DNA from: Megalonaias nervosa
Lineage: Eukaryota > Mollusca > Bivalvia > Unionida > Unionidae
Length of the DNA stretch: 64,000 bases
Direction: 5' to 3'
Assembly: GCA_016617855.1 (NCBI GenBank)
Contig: JAECUM010009782.1
Span: 1-64,000, forward strand
In this document: positions 43,093 to 55,166 of the stretch, one piece after another
Layout: every line of letters starts with the position of its first letter
Position numbering within the stretch: position 1 is the first letter of the stretch
Notes under the pieces: generated by a model
Told to the model about the DNA's origin: nothing
Databases searched by the model: none
The model's input: only the letters and a program-made list of their open reading frames with translations
Translations under genes and position numbers: made by a program

Positions 43093-45560
43093 GTGTGACA
43101 GAAAATACTGTTCGAGACACACAGACCATACACATCACTGACTGCAAAAATGAAAAACCCAGACTCTCTTAAGAGCTCTTGCAAAGACCGCAACAATTAG
43201 AAATGTGTTATATCAGACCCGCGTTCTTCAGACGTTGTCAAACACCTCTAAAATGCGCCAGTTAAATAAGAAAATTATAAACAATGATAATTCCTGCACT
43301 TACCAATCAGAATGGTTCATTCATCAGTCCACACGCTATTCCAACGATTTCCTTGTAGCGTAGTATTTATTGCGCTGGTAATAGCAACACTTGCCATATT
43401 TCTACGAAAGAAAATATTAATGTTCAAGAATATCATGAATAAAAAATCTGATCCGTCACTACTCAGTTATAACTAGATGGTAGTCTGCAACCAGTATTGT
43501 AATGTATCGTACTATTGCCTATCATAGGACCTTTTCCAGATTAGAACTGATGAAAGTTAAAAGTTATCCATATAAAAGATATTAACTACTTATTTTTATA
43601 TGACACCCATCGATTAAATGTGATCATACAGTAATAATATAAAATGTTTTGAGTTTCTATTTTCTCATGCGCATAACTTGTTTATTTAGGGTCGACAATT
43701 CGCTCCATTGCCCTCATTAACATATTCGAATAAATGCGTAGTACTGTTTTTGAACAACAATAGCACGTGGCTGGAAATGCTCGTTGCGCAATACTTCCAA
43801 CACCTGGCAATTATAACTTTTTCTCTTTTCTAAGAACGGCATATATAGCTAGATTCTACTTAGATTATTATTCAGATTTTTATTTTTAAGAAGTACAAGA
43901 CCAGATGACCTTTATACAGAGTGAGAAGCAATAATAATACCTGTTTTGAATCTGTTCACTAAATTGCAAAAGTGCAGGATTAATTAATTGAATTGGAAAA
44001 TATTGGGTGAGAAAAATGTCGGTGTTTGTATAAAAGCATTGAAATTCCAATCGCGGGGTTATATTTTTTCCCCTCCCCCTTCCTCCGTAGAGCCTCGTGG
44101 GGAGACAAATAATGTATTCTTTCGTCTCGGTGCAAACCCCAAGTTAGATTCTCTTAGTCTGCCTTGCCAGTGACAACGTTTTGGAGGTGTCGCTGTTGTC
44201 GTTTACGCAAAGTTTTTTCGACCAAATGTGTATTTACTGTATTTCCAACAATTAAGAATTGCATTTCCAAAAAATTATTAACAGTTACATAAGTTTACGC
44301 TACCAACAACTTTACAAACCTTATATCTAATTCCACCCCACCCCACCCCACCCTACCACTACCACTACCCACACCCCGCATAACGCATGCACTTGCGTGT
44401 GACGATTGGTGTAAAAGTAGGAAATTCATAGGTATAGATTGTGTTGATCTATCTCATGTACCGAAAACTAAAACACTTTTGGTGAAACTACTAGATCATA
44501 GAAGCTAAACTCAGGTCTTTTTGACAGCTTTTTCCCAGACTCTTCTCTCAACACCCACTTTGGCCAGTTCTAACCAGGCTCGAGATTAAAATAAACTAAC
44601 ACTGCTGGTGGAGGTACCAAGTGTGATGCTCGTACCACAGACACTGATTACGTGCAATGACGTATCCCCGCACCAAGCCTGCAAGCACTTTAGTTCACTA
44701 CGATGCTTCAATCGCAGTTGAGACGAAGGAAATGAATATAAGAAATCACTTAGTTTTAATTACAATTGGTTGCTTTTGTCCAGTATTAGTTTCGTACTTC
44801 AAGGGAGCGTTTCAAAACCTTTTGTTTTGTTACCAGTGATTTGTGATGAAAACTTGCCAAGGGTGAAGTGCATTCTTATATTGTTTTTCTTTTTGTCTCA
44901 ACTGAACTTTGAGACATCGGTTTCACTAATCTGGTGACGATTACAGCAGCGCAGTCAACGTCAACGTTGTGTTTTATAGTGTTGTGCTACACTACTTTTT
45001 CGCTTTATACGAGGATAGATCATTGCACATAAACAGGTGGGACACCGGGTTCTGCAAGACACCTTCTAGAGATTTGACTAAAATAACGTTTACTTTTCAA
45101 TAGTTTATTGGATAATATGCTTTACACGGACTTACTTATAATTCGTAAGTTAAGAGAATGAAGAAAGTCGATCGTTTGTATTTTGTTTATTTGTGCTGGG
45201 TTTTTTCTCTCTTTTTAAAGCTTTAGTAAATAAAAGAGGACAAACAACACATTTTAAAGACCTTTCGTATAGCTTTCGTAATGAATTCTAGGAGCAATCG
45301 TTTTAGTTTCATGGTTAGTTAGATGTTAAGGGGGTTGTGTAAATCAGTGACATGTATGCAGATACAAGCAAGGAAAGGAAAATACAAATACGCGAATTAA
45401 CATACAAAGACAACCTTTGGGTGGGGCGGGTGGGAGAAGTGGTACTATAGCCATTGCACAAGGCATCCATTTATTCAGTAATTCAAATAATAAATTAAAT
45501 TTGCTTTAAAATAAAAATCTTATTGAAATTGTATAAACACATCGTCGTCTACAGGCCACC
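43093..45560. other. Gene-free stretch
   Basis: No domain or RNA gene seen. There is a C-rich simple tract CCACCCCACCCC at about 44333-44358. Short frames (43988-44173, 44657-44839) lack features. Confidence 0.55.
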
Positions 45561-45563
45561 AGT

Positions 45564-46125
45564 TTACATTTGAAGGTGGTGGATACAAATAGAGCATGTA
45601 GTCAGCGGGAGATAGCCGGCGCCTCGTTCCTGCTTGATTCTCTCAGCACTACAAAAATTGGCATACGCCAATGGCTCCCTCCACACCTCTAGGCCGGCAC
45701 AAAAGATGGCGGTAATATCCTGCAGACGGGCAATCCTAGCAGTCGCTAACGTTGCTTTTATTTTCTTTACCAGCGACCCGAGAGTCCTATATGCCGTCGG
45801 CCTCTGTTTTTGTCCAGACTCTGTAGCACTCACCCACTATTTTTTCTATGCCTTTGTAAGAACTTTTCTCTAGACTATTTGACCTTCGGATAGAAGCCAG
45901 TCGGCATTGGTGCTTTGCTTGGCCGAGGGCCAACGAGTCATCTGTGACTAGTACGCCCTTGTCGCGCTGCACTTCGGTGACGTTTTCTGCGCCGCCAAAC
46001 TCGTGGTTGAACTCGCTAAAGGTGACCCTCATGGTCCGACAAAAGAGAATGGAATTTTGTACTTTGCTCCGGTATACCAGACTGTTACTCTTGGCAAACA
46101 GCCGTGCCACAAACATGTGAAACAC
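45564..46125 (-). other. Unidentified open frames downstream of gag fragment
   Basis: Two overlapping minus-strand frames: 46125-45787 (112 codons, FHMFVARLFAKSNSLVYRSK, GGAENVTEVQRDKGVLVTDD) and 45833-45564 (89 codons). They lie directly after the Gypsy gag fragment in the same orientation, so they may be rearranged retroelement or captured sequence. Not recognised. Confidence 0.3.
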
Positions 46126-46560
46126 TACTAGCAGTGGTTTTGTCCAGTTTCTTTTTCGTAGTTCATAAACTTTTGTAGATAAGTCTCAGGTACCAGCTCA
46201 TAACCCTTCAAGATACATTTCTTAAACAGATCATACTCAGCACTTTGCTGTACTGACAGAGAAGCGTAGATGTTCCGAGCTTTGCCAAAAAATGTACTTT
46301 GTAATAACAGAGTCTCTTGGCCACTTTAAATTTTCAGCAAATATTTCAAAATGATGAAAATATTTATCTACTTCTTTGTATTGAAAAGGAGGTACTAACC
46401 TAATAATTTTAGTAACATCAAAACTTGAATTGTGTGTAAGTTACATTCTTGTAGTACTTTTCACTTGCCATCTCTAATTCTTTAAATCTAAATTGAAATT
46501 CCCATTCCTTCCTTTTTTCTTTTTCTCCATAATTCTCTCTTATTTTCACATTCTACAATT
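46126..46560 (-). pseudogene. Gypsy-type gag fragment
   Basis: The minus strand reads a Glu/Lys-rich helix (EKEKRKEWEFQFRFKELE, MASEKYYKN), then FDVTKIIRLVPPFQYKEVDK, YFHHFEIFAENLKWPRD. After one frameshift near 46310 it continues LLLQSTFFGKARNIYASLS, VQQSAEYDLFKKCILKGYEL, VPETYLQKFMNYEKE. This is the capsid-like region of Ty3/Gypsy gag of the type seen with Gmr1-like pol. It ends abruptly at about 46130. It is in the opposite orientation to, and 12 kb from, the pol fragment at 32.7-34.1 kb. Confidence 0.82.
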
Positions 46561-47635
46561 GTATTTGTCTCTCTTGAAGTGCAATCCCAAATAATCCTAA
46601 AATTACAGACACAGGTCCTAATGATTATAGCTTTGAACACACTTTAGTGGAAATCCAAATTAAATCCGATTCTGGAAGTATTGATGTGCCTGTGGTGGCC
46701 CGTGAAGTGGTGATTTGCCAACAGTCTTTTGTTTGATCACAATAATACAATTCAGAATATATCCTTTTGAAATTTCGCTATAAATTCAAGTCTCGTTTTC
46801 CAAGAATATTATTTTTGAGCATTTTTTTTTTTCCAAAGAAGAACCACTGAAATTAAACATTTTGAATAAATAAAATTCCAGCCCAAATGAATTTCTGGAC
46901 ACAACAATAAATACAATTGATTCTATTAATATCCTAAAGCACGAATTAATTAATTAATAATTTCTAGCAATACAAAATTATATAGTCCTCTACTTGACCT
47001 CAGGTCACAATTAGCACTTCTAAAAAATAAACCTATTACCTAATGGAAATTTATCTTCTGGAACGTTCCAAATGTTTGCAAGATAAAATTGTATTTATAA
47101 TTAGAAATCTATTTCTAAAATTATAATTTAAAATGTTAAAAAAAAAAAAACCAGGTATACCTGGCATTTCATGGAGAATTTCCGAAGTTATAGACTCCGA
47201 ATGAGATGGACGTATTGTTTAGGAAACCAAAATCACTGAGTCAGGTCAGTTCGAAAATGAACTTGATTTTGGACAAGGTCCAGTCCAAAGTACAATGTTA
47301 GAATATAAATAGCATACAATGAAATAAAACAATTTAAAAAAAAATAAAACCATAACAAGCAATGCAAATTAAATATAAATAACACCCGGCCTATACGCGT
47401 TAGAGGCTAATCCAGGAATATCTGATCGGGGTGTAGTGGGGGTCATGAGCAAGTATGCAAGGGGTCTGTAGGATGGAAGCCCTTGGAGTGAAGCCGTTAT
47501 AAACTTCTACATTTTAAATGTTTCGAGGGTATAATTTTAACTATCTAAATGTAAAGAAAACGTACTCTAGAAAACGATCCGTTCGTTTCGCGGTTTATTT
47601 TTCCTAGGTAAGGTGGGTGGACCCGCTGTCTCCGA
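46561..47635. other. AT-rich spacer
   Basis: Nothing firm. A short + strand piece near 46640-46730 (HTLVEIQIKSDSGSIDVPVV) could be a retroelement protease-region remnant, but this is weak. Confidence 0.35.
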
Positions 47636-47639
47636 ACCG

Positions 47640-48960
47640 ACCCCCCCACCACCACCACCATCTGCTCCAGCTACGTCAGCGCCAACAAGAAAGAATACAA
47701 CTTAGTTGAGCAAATAGGTGGAGGAATTCCACTGGGAAGAATTTCATCAGTGTCGTCTTTGACTACCGCAGCCCCAAATGAAGTTGAATCTAAGCACAAA
47801 ACGATATTTACATCGATCTGAATAGAAGTCACTTGTACCTAAAAGTCAAAGTTATCAACGTGGACAACACCAATCCAGAGGAAGATGTCAGAGTAACTCC
47901 CTCCAACGTTTGCATGCATTCATTGTTCAGGGAAGTGGATTTATATATGCATAACAAAGTAGTCAGCAGTATCATGGATACTTACCCTCACCGAATTTAC
48001 CTGGAACATCTCTTCACGCATGGATGAGAAGCCACGAAACACAACTGGATGCTTCCGTGTTATGAAAACCTAACACCTTGGATGTCTTCAACGACAGAGA
48101 ATTGACAGAAGCTGAAAATCCTCACAATGTTTTATTTAACAACCTTCGAATGAAACCATAAACGAGGACGCAGTTTATACAACCTTCGAAAGAAACCATA
48201 AACGAGGACGCAGTTTATAAATGATGAATCGTTTGCCTTCAGACATGTGGTTGCAAGATACGTATTTGTTGATTGGTGTGGATATAAGCCTGAGACTGAA
48301 TTGAAGTAGTACCGTTTTCCATTTGATGGCTAATGCATATGCTGGAACTTGAATGTTAACGAGTTAAAACCATCATCGAAGAAGCCTACCTTCACGTGCA
48401 CCGTGTGGAACTTTTACCTAATGTGGGAAACGACATAGATCAAATTTTGAGCAGATCGACAGTCAAGTATCCACTAAGACGAGTGGAAGTGAAAACCTTC
48501 ACCATTCCATCTGAAGTCCGATCCAAGATCGAAGATGATGTTTTCCAAGGACAGTTACCCAAACGTTTAATCGTTAGCATCGTCAGCAATGCGGTCCTCA
48601 ACAAAGTCATCGATCAAAAACCTTCTGAGTTCCAACACTTCAGCGTATCCAAGAAAGAAGTCACTTGAGATTTTCAGACGGTGTGTACCAGACCTAACTT
48701 GGCACAGAAAAAATACTTGAGATCTTGCTTGACACTGTTTGAAGCCATATGACATTTAGATATCTACAGCCTCCACGGTATTTCGTATTACATTATGCAG
48801 TAGTATATGCTTTGTGGGGATCTGATTTAATTCCAGACCAAAGTGGGACATTTTGATCCCATAAAATCGGCCAAACTTTGTGTGGAATTTCAGTTTACAG
48901 TTTCTCTGATCAGCACAGTGAACGTCATCCGGTATACAGAATTTGACAATTCTCTGGAAA
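47640..48960 (+). pseudogene. F54H12.2-like Polinton virion protein, decayed
   Basis: A member of the widespread Polinton/Maverick protein family often labelled F54H12.2-like. The + strand reads SANKKEYNLVEQIGGGIPLG; then from 47833 YLKVKVINVDNTNPEEDVRV, TPSNVCMHSLFREVDLYMHN, KVVSSIMDTYPHRIYLEHLF. After frame breaks: SFAFRHVVARY, LIGVDISLRLN. Then 48396-48668: HRVELLPNVGNDIDQIL, STVKYPLRRVEVKTFTIPSE, FQGQLPKRLIVSIVSNAVLN, PSEFQHFSVSKKE. Order and spacing fit the family through its C-terminal half. A 40-bp tandem duplication at 48141-48220 breaks the frame. No other gene of this element remains nearby. Confidence 0.85.
48141..48220. repeat. 40-bp tandem duplication inside the F54H12.2-like gene
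   Basis: 48141-48180 and 48181-48220 differ at one internal base (T/A) and at the unit end. Forty is not a multiple of three, so the duplication shifts the frame. Confidence 0.92.
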
Positions 48961-48969
48961 TCATCAGCT

Positions 48970-50600
48970 TGAGAAAAATGATCCTAGACTATTAGAAACG
49001 ATGGAACGCGAAAAAACATTCGAGAAGTATCGCGCATCCTGACTGCCGATATCACATAACCACTGCATTTTCTTTAAAAAGCATGGGAATATAAATGTTT
49101 TCATGGTTCATGAGCAAGCAGAAGATAACTTTCACTAACGTGGGAGTACGCGTTTAACGTAAATTTAACATAGAGCCTAATTTTTTAAAACTGTAATTTT
49201 CATTGCGTTGGGACTGGTCCCGAAATTCACATAGCTTAATAAACGCCGCCAGGCTAATATTTATCATTGTCAGGCAGTACTGAATGAATTTCATAAATAT
49301 TTTACCACAAGCTATAACCTCCGTCGTGTAATTCCTGTCTTGTAGGTCCAAAAGTACATTACCGTTCATTTAGTTTCTATCATTATTACTGCTGGCTAAA
49401 CTGGATAGACCTTTTATCATCCTTGCCAAACTGCAAGAATTCCATAGTAATACTCAATAATTTGTCCCGTCATTCTATTCTAAAGTTATTCCGTCTCACC
49501 AATTATCTATTTGTCCATCATATGCCCATATACAATAACTTATCAGTATGCTCGCTAACCATATGATTCCATTTGATATTGAATTAACGTGTGCATCTAA
49601 ATAACTTTGTCTGCTTTTATACAATTAGGGCAGATTTAGGATCATTTGTTCTGTCATTACATTCCGATGAGGTTTTTTTCTTACTGTGACGTATGTCGCA
49701 TAAGGGTCGCAATGTCCATCTGTCAGTGCTTCTGTCCGTCAAGCAGGCATCAACTTTTGGCTTCATTGTTTCATGTTTTCATCCTGGAATTCTAGGTAAG
49801 TGATCAATGTTTAAGTTTTTGGCTCTATAAGTAACATCAGTTATTGTCATGGATGAACTGACATCAGATGGGTTAAGATGTTTACCTTCGAATATAATTG
49901 CCGCCACTGATACGGCGATCAAAACATCAAATGTCAAGGTCACAATAGTCAGTTTCTTAACATTTATATCACGTGGCTATGGGAGACATTAGATTTTTAA
50001 CCAAATTAATCATCATATCCTTGGTGATGATGATGGATGCAGGTGTCAAGGGTTAGGGTTAAGATAACATGTGAATTTTGTTGTTTAGTTTTGCTGGATA
50101 AAATGTTAAGAGCTCTTTTTGCAACCATACCTTCTGTTTCCATATATAGATTGTTATCAGATTTCTTACTTATGAACCCCCGATAAATTCAGTGGTAAAA
50201 GGTAAGAGATCAAGATTATAGGGAGTGTTTAGTCAGGTGTTACTATATTTGCATCGACGTCGTCGTGGGCGAAACAATGCATTTACGGATATTTATAAGC
50301 CCCATGGTTTCTTTGCGATAGTTCTTGGTTGAGAACCTAGTGCGGCACCTTTTGGTGAATTTCCCTGAAACTTTGCAGACATTTTGGATACGAGTTGGAT
50401 ATGTTCATGTCACTGTCCGAATGCTGCAGTTCGTTTTTTTTCAGAGTTGTGTACCAGTTTATACTAAATGTATATGCTATAATTATAATTGATAACTCTT
50501 ACAACTATTCCTACAGCTTTGATTAACAGCAATGAAACTTGACAGACGTTATTGATTTCTGGTCAACATATGGCTATCGTTCTTGTCACGGTCTAATATA
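48970..50600. other. Gene-free AT-rich stretch
   Basis: Nothing recognised on either strand. Confidence 0.5.
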
Positions 50601-50605
50601 TATAT

Positions 50606-50785
50606 GGATTGCCCTTTCCTTTTCAACCAGTGTTACTTCTTTTGTACCCTTTCCTTTTCATTTTATGTGACTTCTTTTGTACCTTTCATATTTAGCCATT
50701 GTAACTTCTTTTGTACTCTTTCCTTTTCAGCCTTTGTGACTTATTTTGTAACCTTTCCTTTCCAACCATTGTGACTTCTTTTGCA
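50606..50785. repeat. ~35-bp pyrimidine-rich minisatellite
   Basis: About five diverged tandem units of the type CCTTTCC-TTTCA-CCATTGTGACTTCTTTTGTA. It makes a spurious Phe/Cys-rich frame at 50583-50774. Confidence 0.85.
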
Positions 50786-50791
50786 TACCTA

Positions 50792-50793
<2 letters not shown>

Positions 50794-50868
<75 letters not shown>
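50794..50868. repeat. (AT)n-(GT)n compound microsatellite
   Basis: (AT)n to about 50836, then (GT)n to 50868. Confidence 0.96.
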
Positions 50869-50870
<2 letters not shown>

Positions 50871-51779
50871 TACGGATACATTTCTGGTTTGAGTTTATTC
50901 TCCACAGTGTTTCTTTGCTTGCACTTTAGTTTTGCATCTGTTATATATAGAGGTCAAGATCTAATAAAAAGCTTTTGTAGAAGACATGGTAATGACTGAC
51001 TAATTCTGTCCTATATAAACACATATCCATTAATTCAAGCTGTATATGATTCTAATATAATGATATGATAGAAACAGTACTATAAAAGCTCTCTCGTTAC
51101 TGGCGCGCGTTTGATCGTCTAAATAGTGTGTCCGTTAAAGACAACTCTTCTGTACTTTTTGTTTAGCATCACTTCCTGTCTTCCCAGCATTATTCCATTG
51201 TTATGAGTTCACTTTACTTATTTTATCTCCTCACCCATCAAGTGAAAATAGCCAAGAAATACTTGTGGTTTTATGACAGTTCTTCATGTCAAGAGGAAGA
51301 CGTATCATTCATCAGTGTCACTTACTGTTAAAATTGGACTTGTGTGCTAATAGTTTAACTTTAAAACTAGCACTTTCTTCCCGACATCCTGTGACATAAA
51401 GCCGCAATGTCATCTGATTAGTTCGAGATACTACCAGGAATAGAAATATTATTTCCAGGAATAGAATGAACGCATTCCGGAATGCCATTAAATGGTCTTT
51501 TATAATGCACAGTAAGTCGGGCACCTGGGACCGTTAGTAACAGGTTTGTCCGAACAAGAAAATGTTCAAATATTAAATTTAAAACTTAGAGCCAGAGCGA
51601 ACAAATAACTATGAAATTTTATATATGACAATTATAGAAAAGGCAAGATCGCTGAATTGTTTTCATAATTTTGTGTATGCACTGAAGTTAGTGTTCATTA
51701 GCAAACTCACTCGTTCGAATCAATAATTTTCAACGTTGCATTCTCTATGAAAAAAACCATAAAAGCAAATCATTTGGCT

Positions 51780-51783
<4 letters not shown>

Positions 51784-51838
<55 letters not shown>
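51784..51838. repeat. (CT)n microsatellite
   Basis: About 27 CT units. Confidence 0.97.
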
Positions 51839-51840
<2 letters not shown>

Positions 51841-52382
51841 ACTGATAAGCTGTCGCTCATTTTGGGAAGGGTGGGGGCCAGAGGGTGAGGTCTCATGTTC
51901 AGTTCCTACTTACCCATGAATGTTGGCTTGTGGAAAACCTGAGTGCATGCATCTATGCTGTCTTGATCCAGAATACGTTTTGATTGTTATTCTAAGAATA
52001 GCTTTTTGAAATAATAGGTAGTAAAAGAAACTCATTAAAACTTGAGTTTTACGGTTTTTATTATTTTCATGCAATGAGCAGTAGGGAGGGCGAATCCTAC
52101 AACTTTTTTAGGAGGATTAATTTTGAAAAATAAAGCTTCCTACAAAAATGAAAATACAAGGCCAATAACGTCAAACCGAAGCCTCTAACCGACCGAGACT
52201 TCTCTAATTGGGTTAGCCCCTTTTGTTACTTTAGCTTTGACGTCTGTGTTTTCGTTTTTTAAGGCGTGTTCGTTTACCCGTCGAACACTCAATTTTTGTC
52301 CTCGCCCTCCCTGCTGCTGTGTGGGTGTGGCTTAATTAAATCATTATTATATCACTAACGGAATCTCACACAGTTAACTAGC
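51839..52382. other. Spacer before the P7 block
   Basis: No coding or repeat feature recognised. It includes the unknown left boundary of P7. Confidence 0.4.
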
Positions 52383-53312
52383 ATGACAGCGACTAGAGAC
52401 AATTAAGAAATATCTCTCCGTCCGTGATTCTGTCAAGAAACAACTACAAGAGCGTCAGGAGTCTCAGGTGGAATTTACAGAGGGTACAGAACAGTTATTT
52501 AAACCAGTTGTCGAACCAACAAAGAAAATTGTCACAGCAATTGAGGCAACACAAAAGCTCTTGAAACATTGCCTGGCTGTCTTCAAGCAGCTCAACCACC
52601 ACCTGAAGATCAGCAACAACCTCTTCCAAGAGTTAGAATTAACATCATAGATAAGTTCACGCCTGAAGGTATTGCCGCTATCAAGGACCCAGACCAAATT
52701 CTTAATACTGCCGCGTATGGATATCATAACATAGATAAGTATGTAAAACCCGAATATGTTAGATCTATGAGATCAGCCAATTGGACTAGGGATGTATATC
52801 GCATCTATACTGATACTCCGCAGATCAGACCTGTGGAAGATATTAATAATTTTGACATCTTTAATAATGCAGTATATGAGTATATTGAACGAGAAAAGCA
52901 AGAAAGGAAACGAAGAGAAGAAGAAATGAAGTCTAAACTTAAAGAGGTTGAACGAGCAAGGAAACAAAAAGAAAAAGAAGATTTGGAATCTGAAGAAATT
53001 AAACTAAGGAGGGAATCAAGTTCACCAAGTAAGAAAGAAACAACTGGAAGTGGTCTGAGCGACTGGGCCACTCGAGGAAGTGGCCTTATTACTCCATGTC
53101 CCAATAATATCCTTGCCAATGTAGAACGATTAGAAATCCTCATTGGTGGAAAACGAGCCGGTAATAATTCCCCAGAAATCATTAATGAAGCAGCTGATAT
53201 TTGTCAGAGATTTTTTACGGTGGTATCACGGATATTAATGTGTATCGGTCCCTCATCGATGAAATCGCCGATGATTACCGCAGTGATTGAGAGTATACAA
53301 TTAGATCAGTGA
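52383..53312 (+). pseudogene. Coiled-coil virion-associated protein, P7 copy (one frameshift)
   Basis: The N-terminal frame runs through 52468-52650 (IKKYLSVRDSVKKQLQERQE, VEFTEGTEQLFKPVVEPTKK, IVTAIEATQKLLK). It is joined by a single frameshift near 52570 to the 247-codon frame 52569-53312. That frame contains PEGIAAIKDPDQILNTAAYG, a highly charged helix (EREKQERKRREEEMKSKLKE), a Ser/Gly-rich hinge (TTGSGLSDWATRGSGLITPC) and the terminal unit NVERLEILIGGKRAGNNSPE with INEAADICQRF. That terminal unit also ends the P3 copy. Helical, about 300 residues; a scaffold or internal protein is plausible, but the function is unknown. It is the first gene of P7. Confidence 0.6.
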
Positions 53313-53324
53313 CAAGAAAATCAG

Positions 53325-53770
53325 ATGATTATACATTATGCTCAACGTGGACCGATCATGGTCAGGGTGATAAATTCGCGATTACCTACTTATAAAGCGA
53401 TCTATTGTGATGGACTCGGTGATATTGTTCAGGGTTTATTTAGAAGGGTAGCCCCAAAAGCAATACCGATTGCAAAGCAACTGGGAATGAAAGCTACTGA
53501 CGTTGTTCGTGATAAAGATATTGGTGTTGTTGGTGATGTTGCTAGTAAAGCATTCTCTGCAATCAAGGATAGATTAGCACGATTTTAACGACGAAAACCT
53601 CAGCCAGTAAAATTACCCAGCACAGAAGTTATGCCTGCAAATGTTAGTAAAATAATACATCAGGCTGCAGATCAAAACTAGCAGAGTTGGCTGGTGTACC
53701 CCTATCAGAAAAAGAAAAATATATAACTGCTAGTCTGATAGCAGGAAGTGGTCTTCGTGTTAGACGATAA
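53325..53770 (+). pseudogene. Small basic amphipathic protein, P7 copy
   Basis: An 87-codon frame (53325-53588) contains VQGLFRRVAPKAIPIAKQLG, ATDVVRDKDIGVVGDVASKA and FSAIKDRLARF. After the stop, further Lys-rich codons run to about 53770, including GSGLRVRR, just before the capsid ATG. Pattern: amphipathic, Ala/Lys/Arg-rich, in front of the capsid gene as in P3. It resembles the minor core proteins of adeno-like viruses only in composition. Confidence 0.55.
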
Positions 53771-53785
53771 CAAAATATAATAAAG

Positions 53786-55144
53786 ATGTTCAAACATGTA
53801 TCTGATCCCGCATTCGACATGGACGCACTAGTTCTCAAGGATGAATCAGTGCGTTATTATCAGTATAATTCTTATGACGCACGTGTACCTAAAGAACGTG
53901 GAAGAATCGAATTACAAGTTCAGGATACAAGCAGATATTTCTTGCCCGCTGAGGCATTCATTAAAGTAGAAGGTAGCCTTTTAAAATTAGATGATACAGC
54001 ATATGGATTTGATGATCGAGTTGGTTTTGTTAATAATGACATCATGGCGTTGTTCGACAGTGCTACATATATTATCGACGGAAGAAATATTAAATCAATT
54101 CAGAAAGACGTCGACGTTGCCACAACGATATTGGGTCTAGTAAGATACAGCGATGATTACTCGAGATCAGCTGGTCCATCAATGATGTTTGCAAAGGATA
54201 CAACTGATCAACCCGAAAGTAATAACGTGAGGCTGAATGCAGCTGGAGACACAGTTGTATCAATGAATGAAAATTTCAATTTGGGATTCGCAGCACGCAG
54301 AAGTTGAACGACGATGATGAAGAATTTTCATGTGTGATTCCACTATCACATATCTTTGGATTTTGCAGAAATGTCAGAAAGGTTATCTTCGGGGTAAAAC
54401 ATACAATCGTCCTTGTGAGAAAACCTACCGACGATGATGCAATATGGCACGCTGAAGGAGTTGAAGCAGCTGCAACCGTGGCACTTCATGGAAAAGTAAT
54501 ACTGACAAAACTTTCTTTGTGGATGCCAACAATGACTCCATTACTAACCGAAGAAAAAACCCTTACTTTCTTTTTATGGACAGCGGTGGTAAATCAACAT
54601 TATCATGGTTGACGATGACCACAGATAGCGTTCAAAGTAACATTAATGGTTTATTCACATGGCAGATAGCATCACAGCAAGGTGTCTCTGTACTGCGACA
54701 TATATTCATTGCTTTCCAAGATGCTGCACGAGTAAACTCACAATTACGAAGTGTAATGATATTTGACAAACTGAAGTTTCACTGAGAATAAATGGACATC
54801 AAGAATCAGCTGAGGATATATTACTGAATTTTGATAACAATCATGTTGCATGTGTATATCATCGTTTGATGACATTCGTGGGGCGTGATCAAAATGTTGA
54901 TTCTGGTTTGCAAATATCTCAGCGGGATTTCACAACATTATATCCGATCTGTAATTTCTCACTGGAACACTTGGATTTGTTCAGACAATCAGTAGTTGAT
55001 ATACACTTCCGAGCTCGTGTGGCAAGAGGAGCAGCTGTTGCTAATTACAGAGTAATCGCTGTTATACTCTCAGATAAAACAATGTTGCTTGAAGGTGTTG
55101 GTTCACGAATAAGAGTCATTGATGCCCCAGTCGAAAACATGTAA
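53786..55144 (+). pseudogene. Major capsid protein (double jelly-roll type), P7 copy
   Basis: About 450 codons in four successive open frames (53786-54307, 54304-54612, 54519-54785, 54866-55144), so three frame changes. N-terminus MFKHVSDPAFDMDALVLKDE, then VRYYQYNSYDARVPKERGRI, DTSRYFLPAEAFIKVEGSL. The middle holds ALFDSATYIIDGRNIKSIQK and LVRYSDDYSRSAG. Next IPLSHIFGFCRNVRKVIFGV, KHTIVLVRKPTDDDAIWHAE, KVILTKLSLWMPTMTPLL. The C-terminus is RDFTTLYPICNFSLEHLDLF, then RVARGAAVANYRVIAVILSD. The block order follows the family of adintovirus-like capsid proteins and the P3 copy. A TAA closes it at 55144. Confidence 0.82.
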
Positions 55145-55166
55145 TTAAATAGCTGATGACATTATA

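Noticed and set aside
45564..45873. Zinc-finger or host exon in the CSAERIK/CSICIHH frame
   Set aside because: Cys/His spacing fits no known finger and no splice-site-bounded exon could be argued.
50711..50999. Ile-Tyr/Cys-Val rich ORFs
   Set aside because: Produced by the (AT)n-(GT)n microsatellite.
52805..53182. Minus ORF rich in Ser/Phe/Leu
   Set aside because: Antisense of the Lys/Glu-rich coiled coil of P7.
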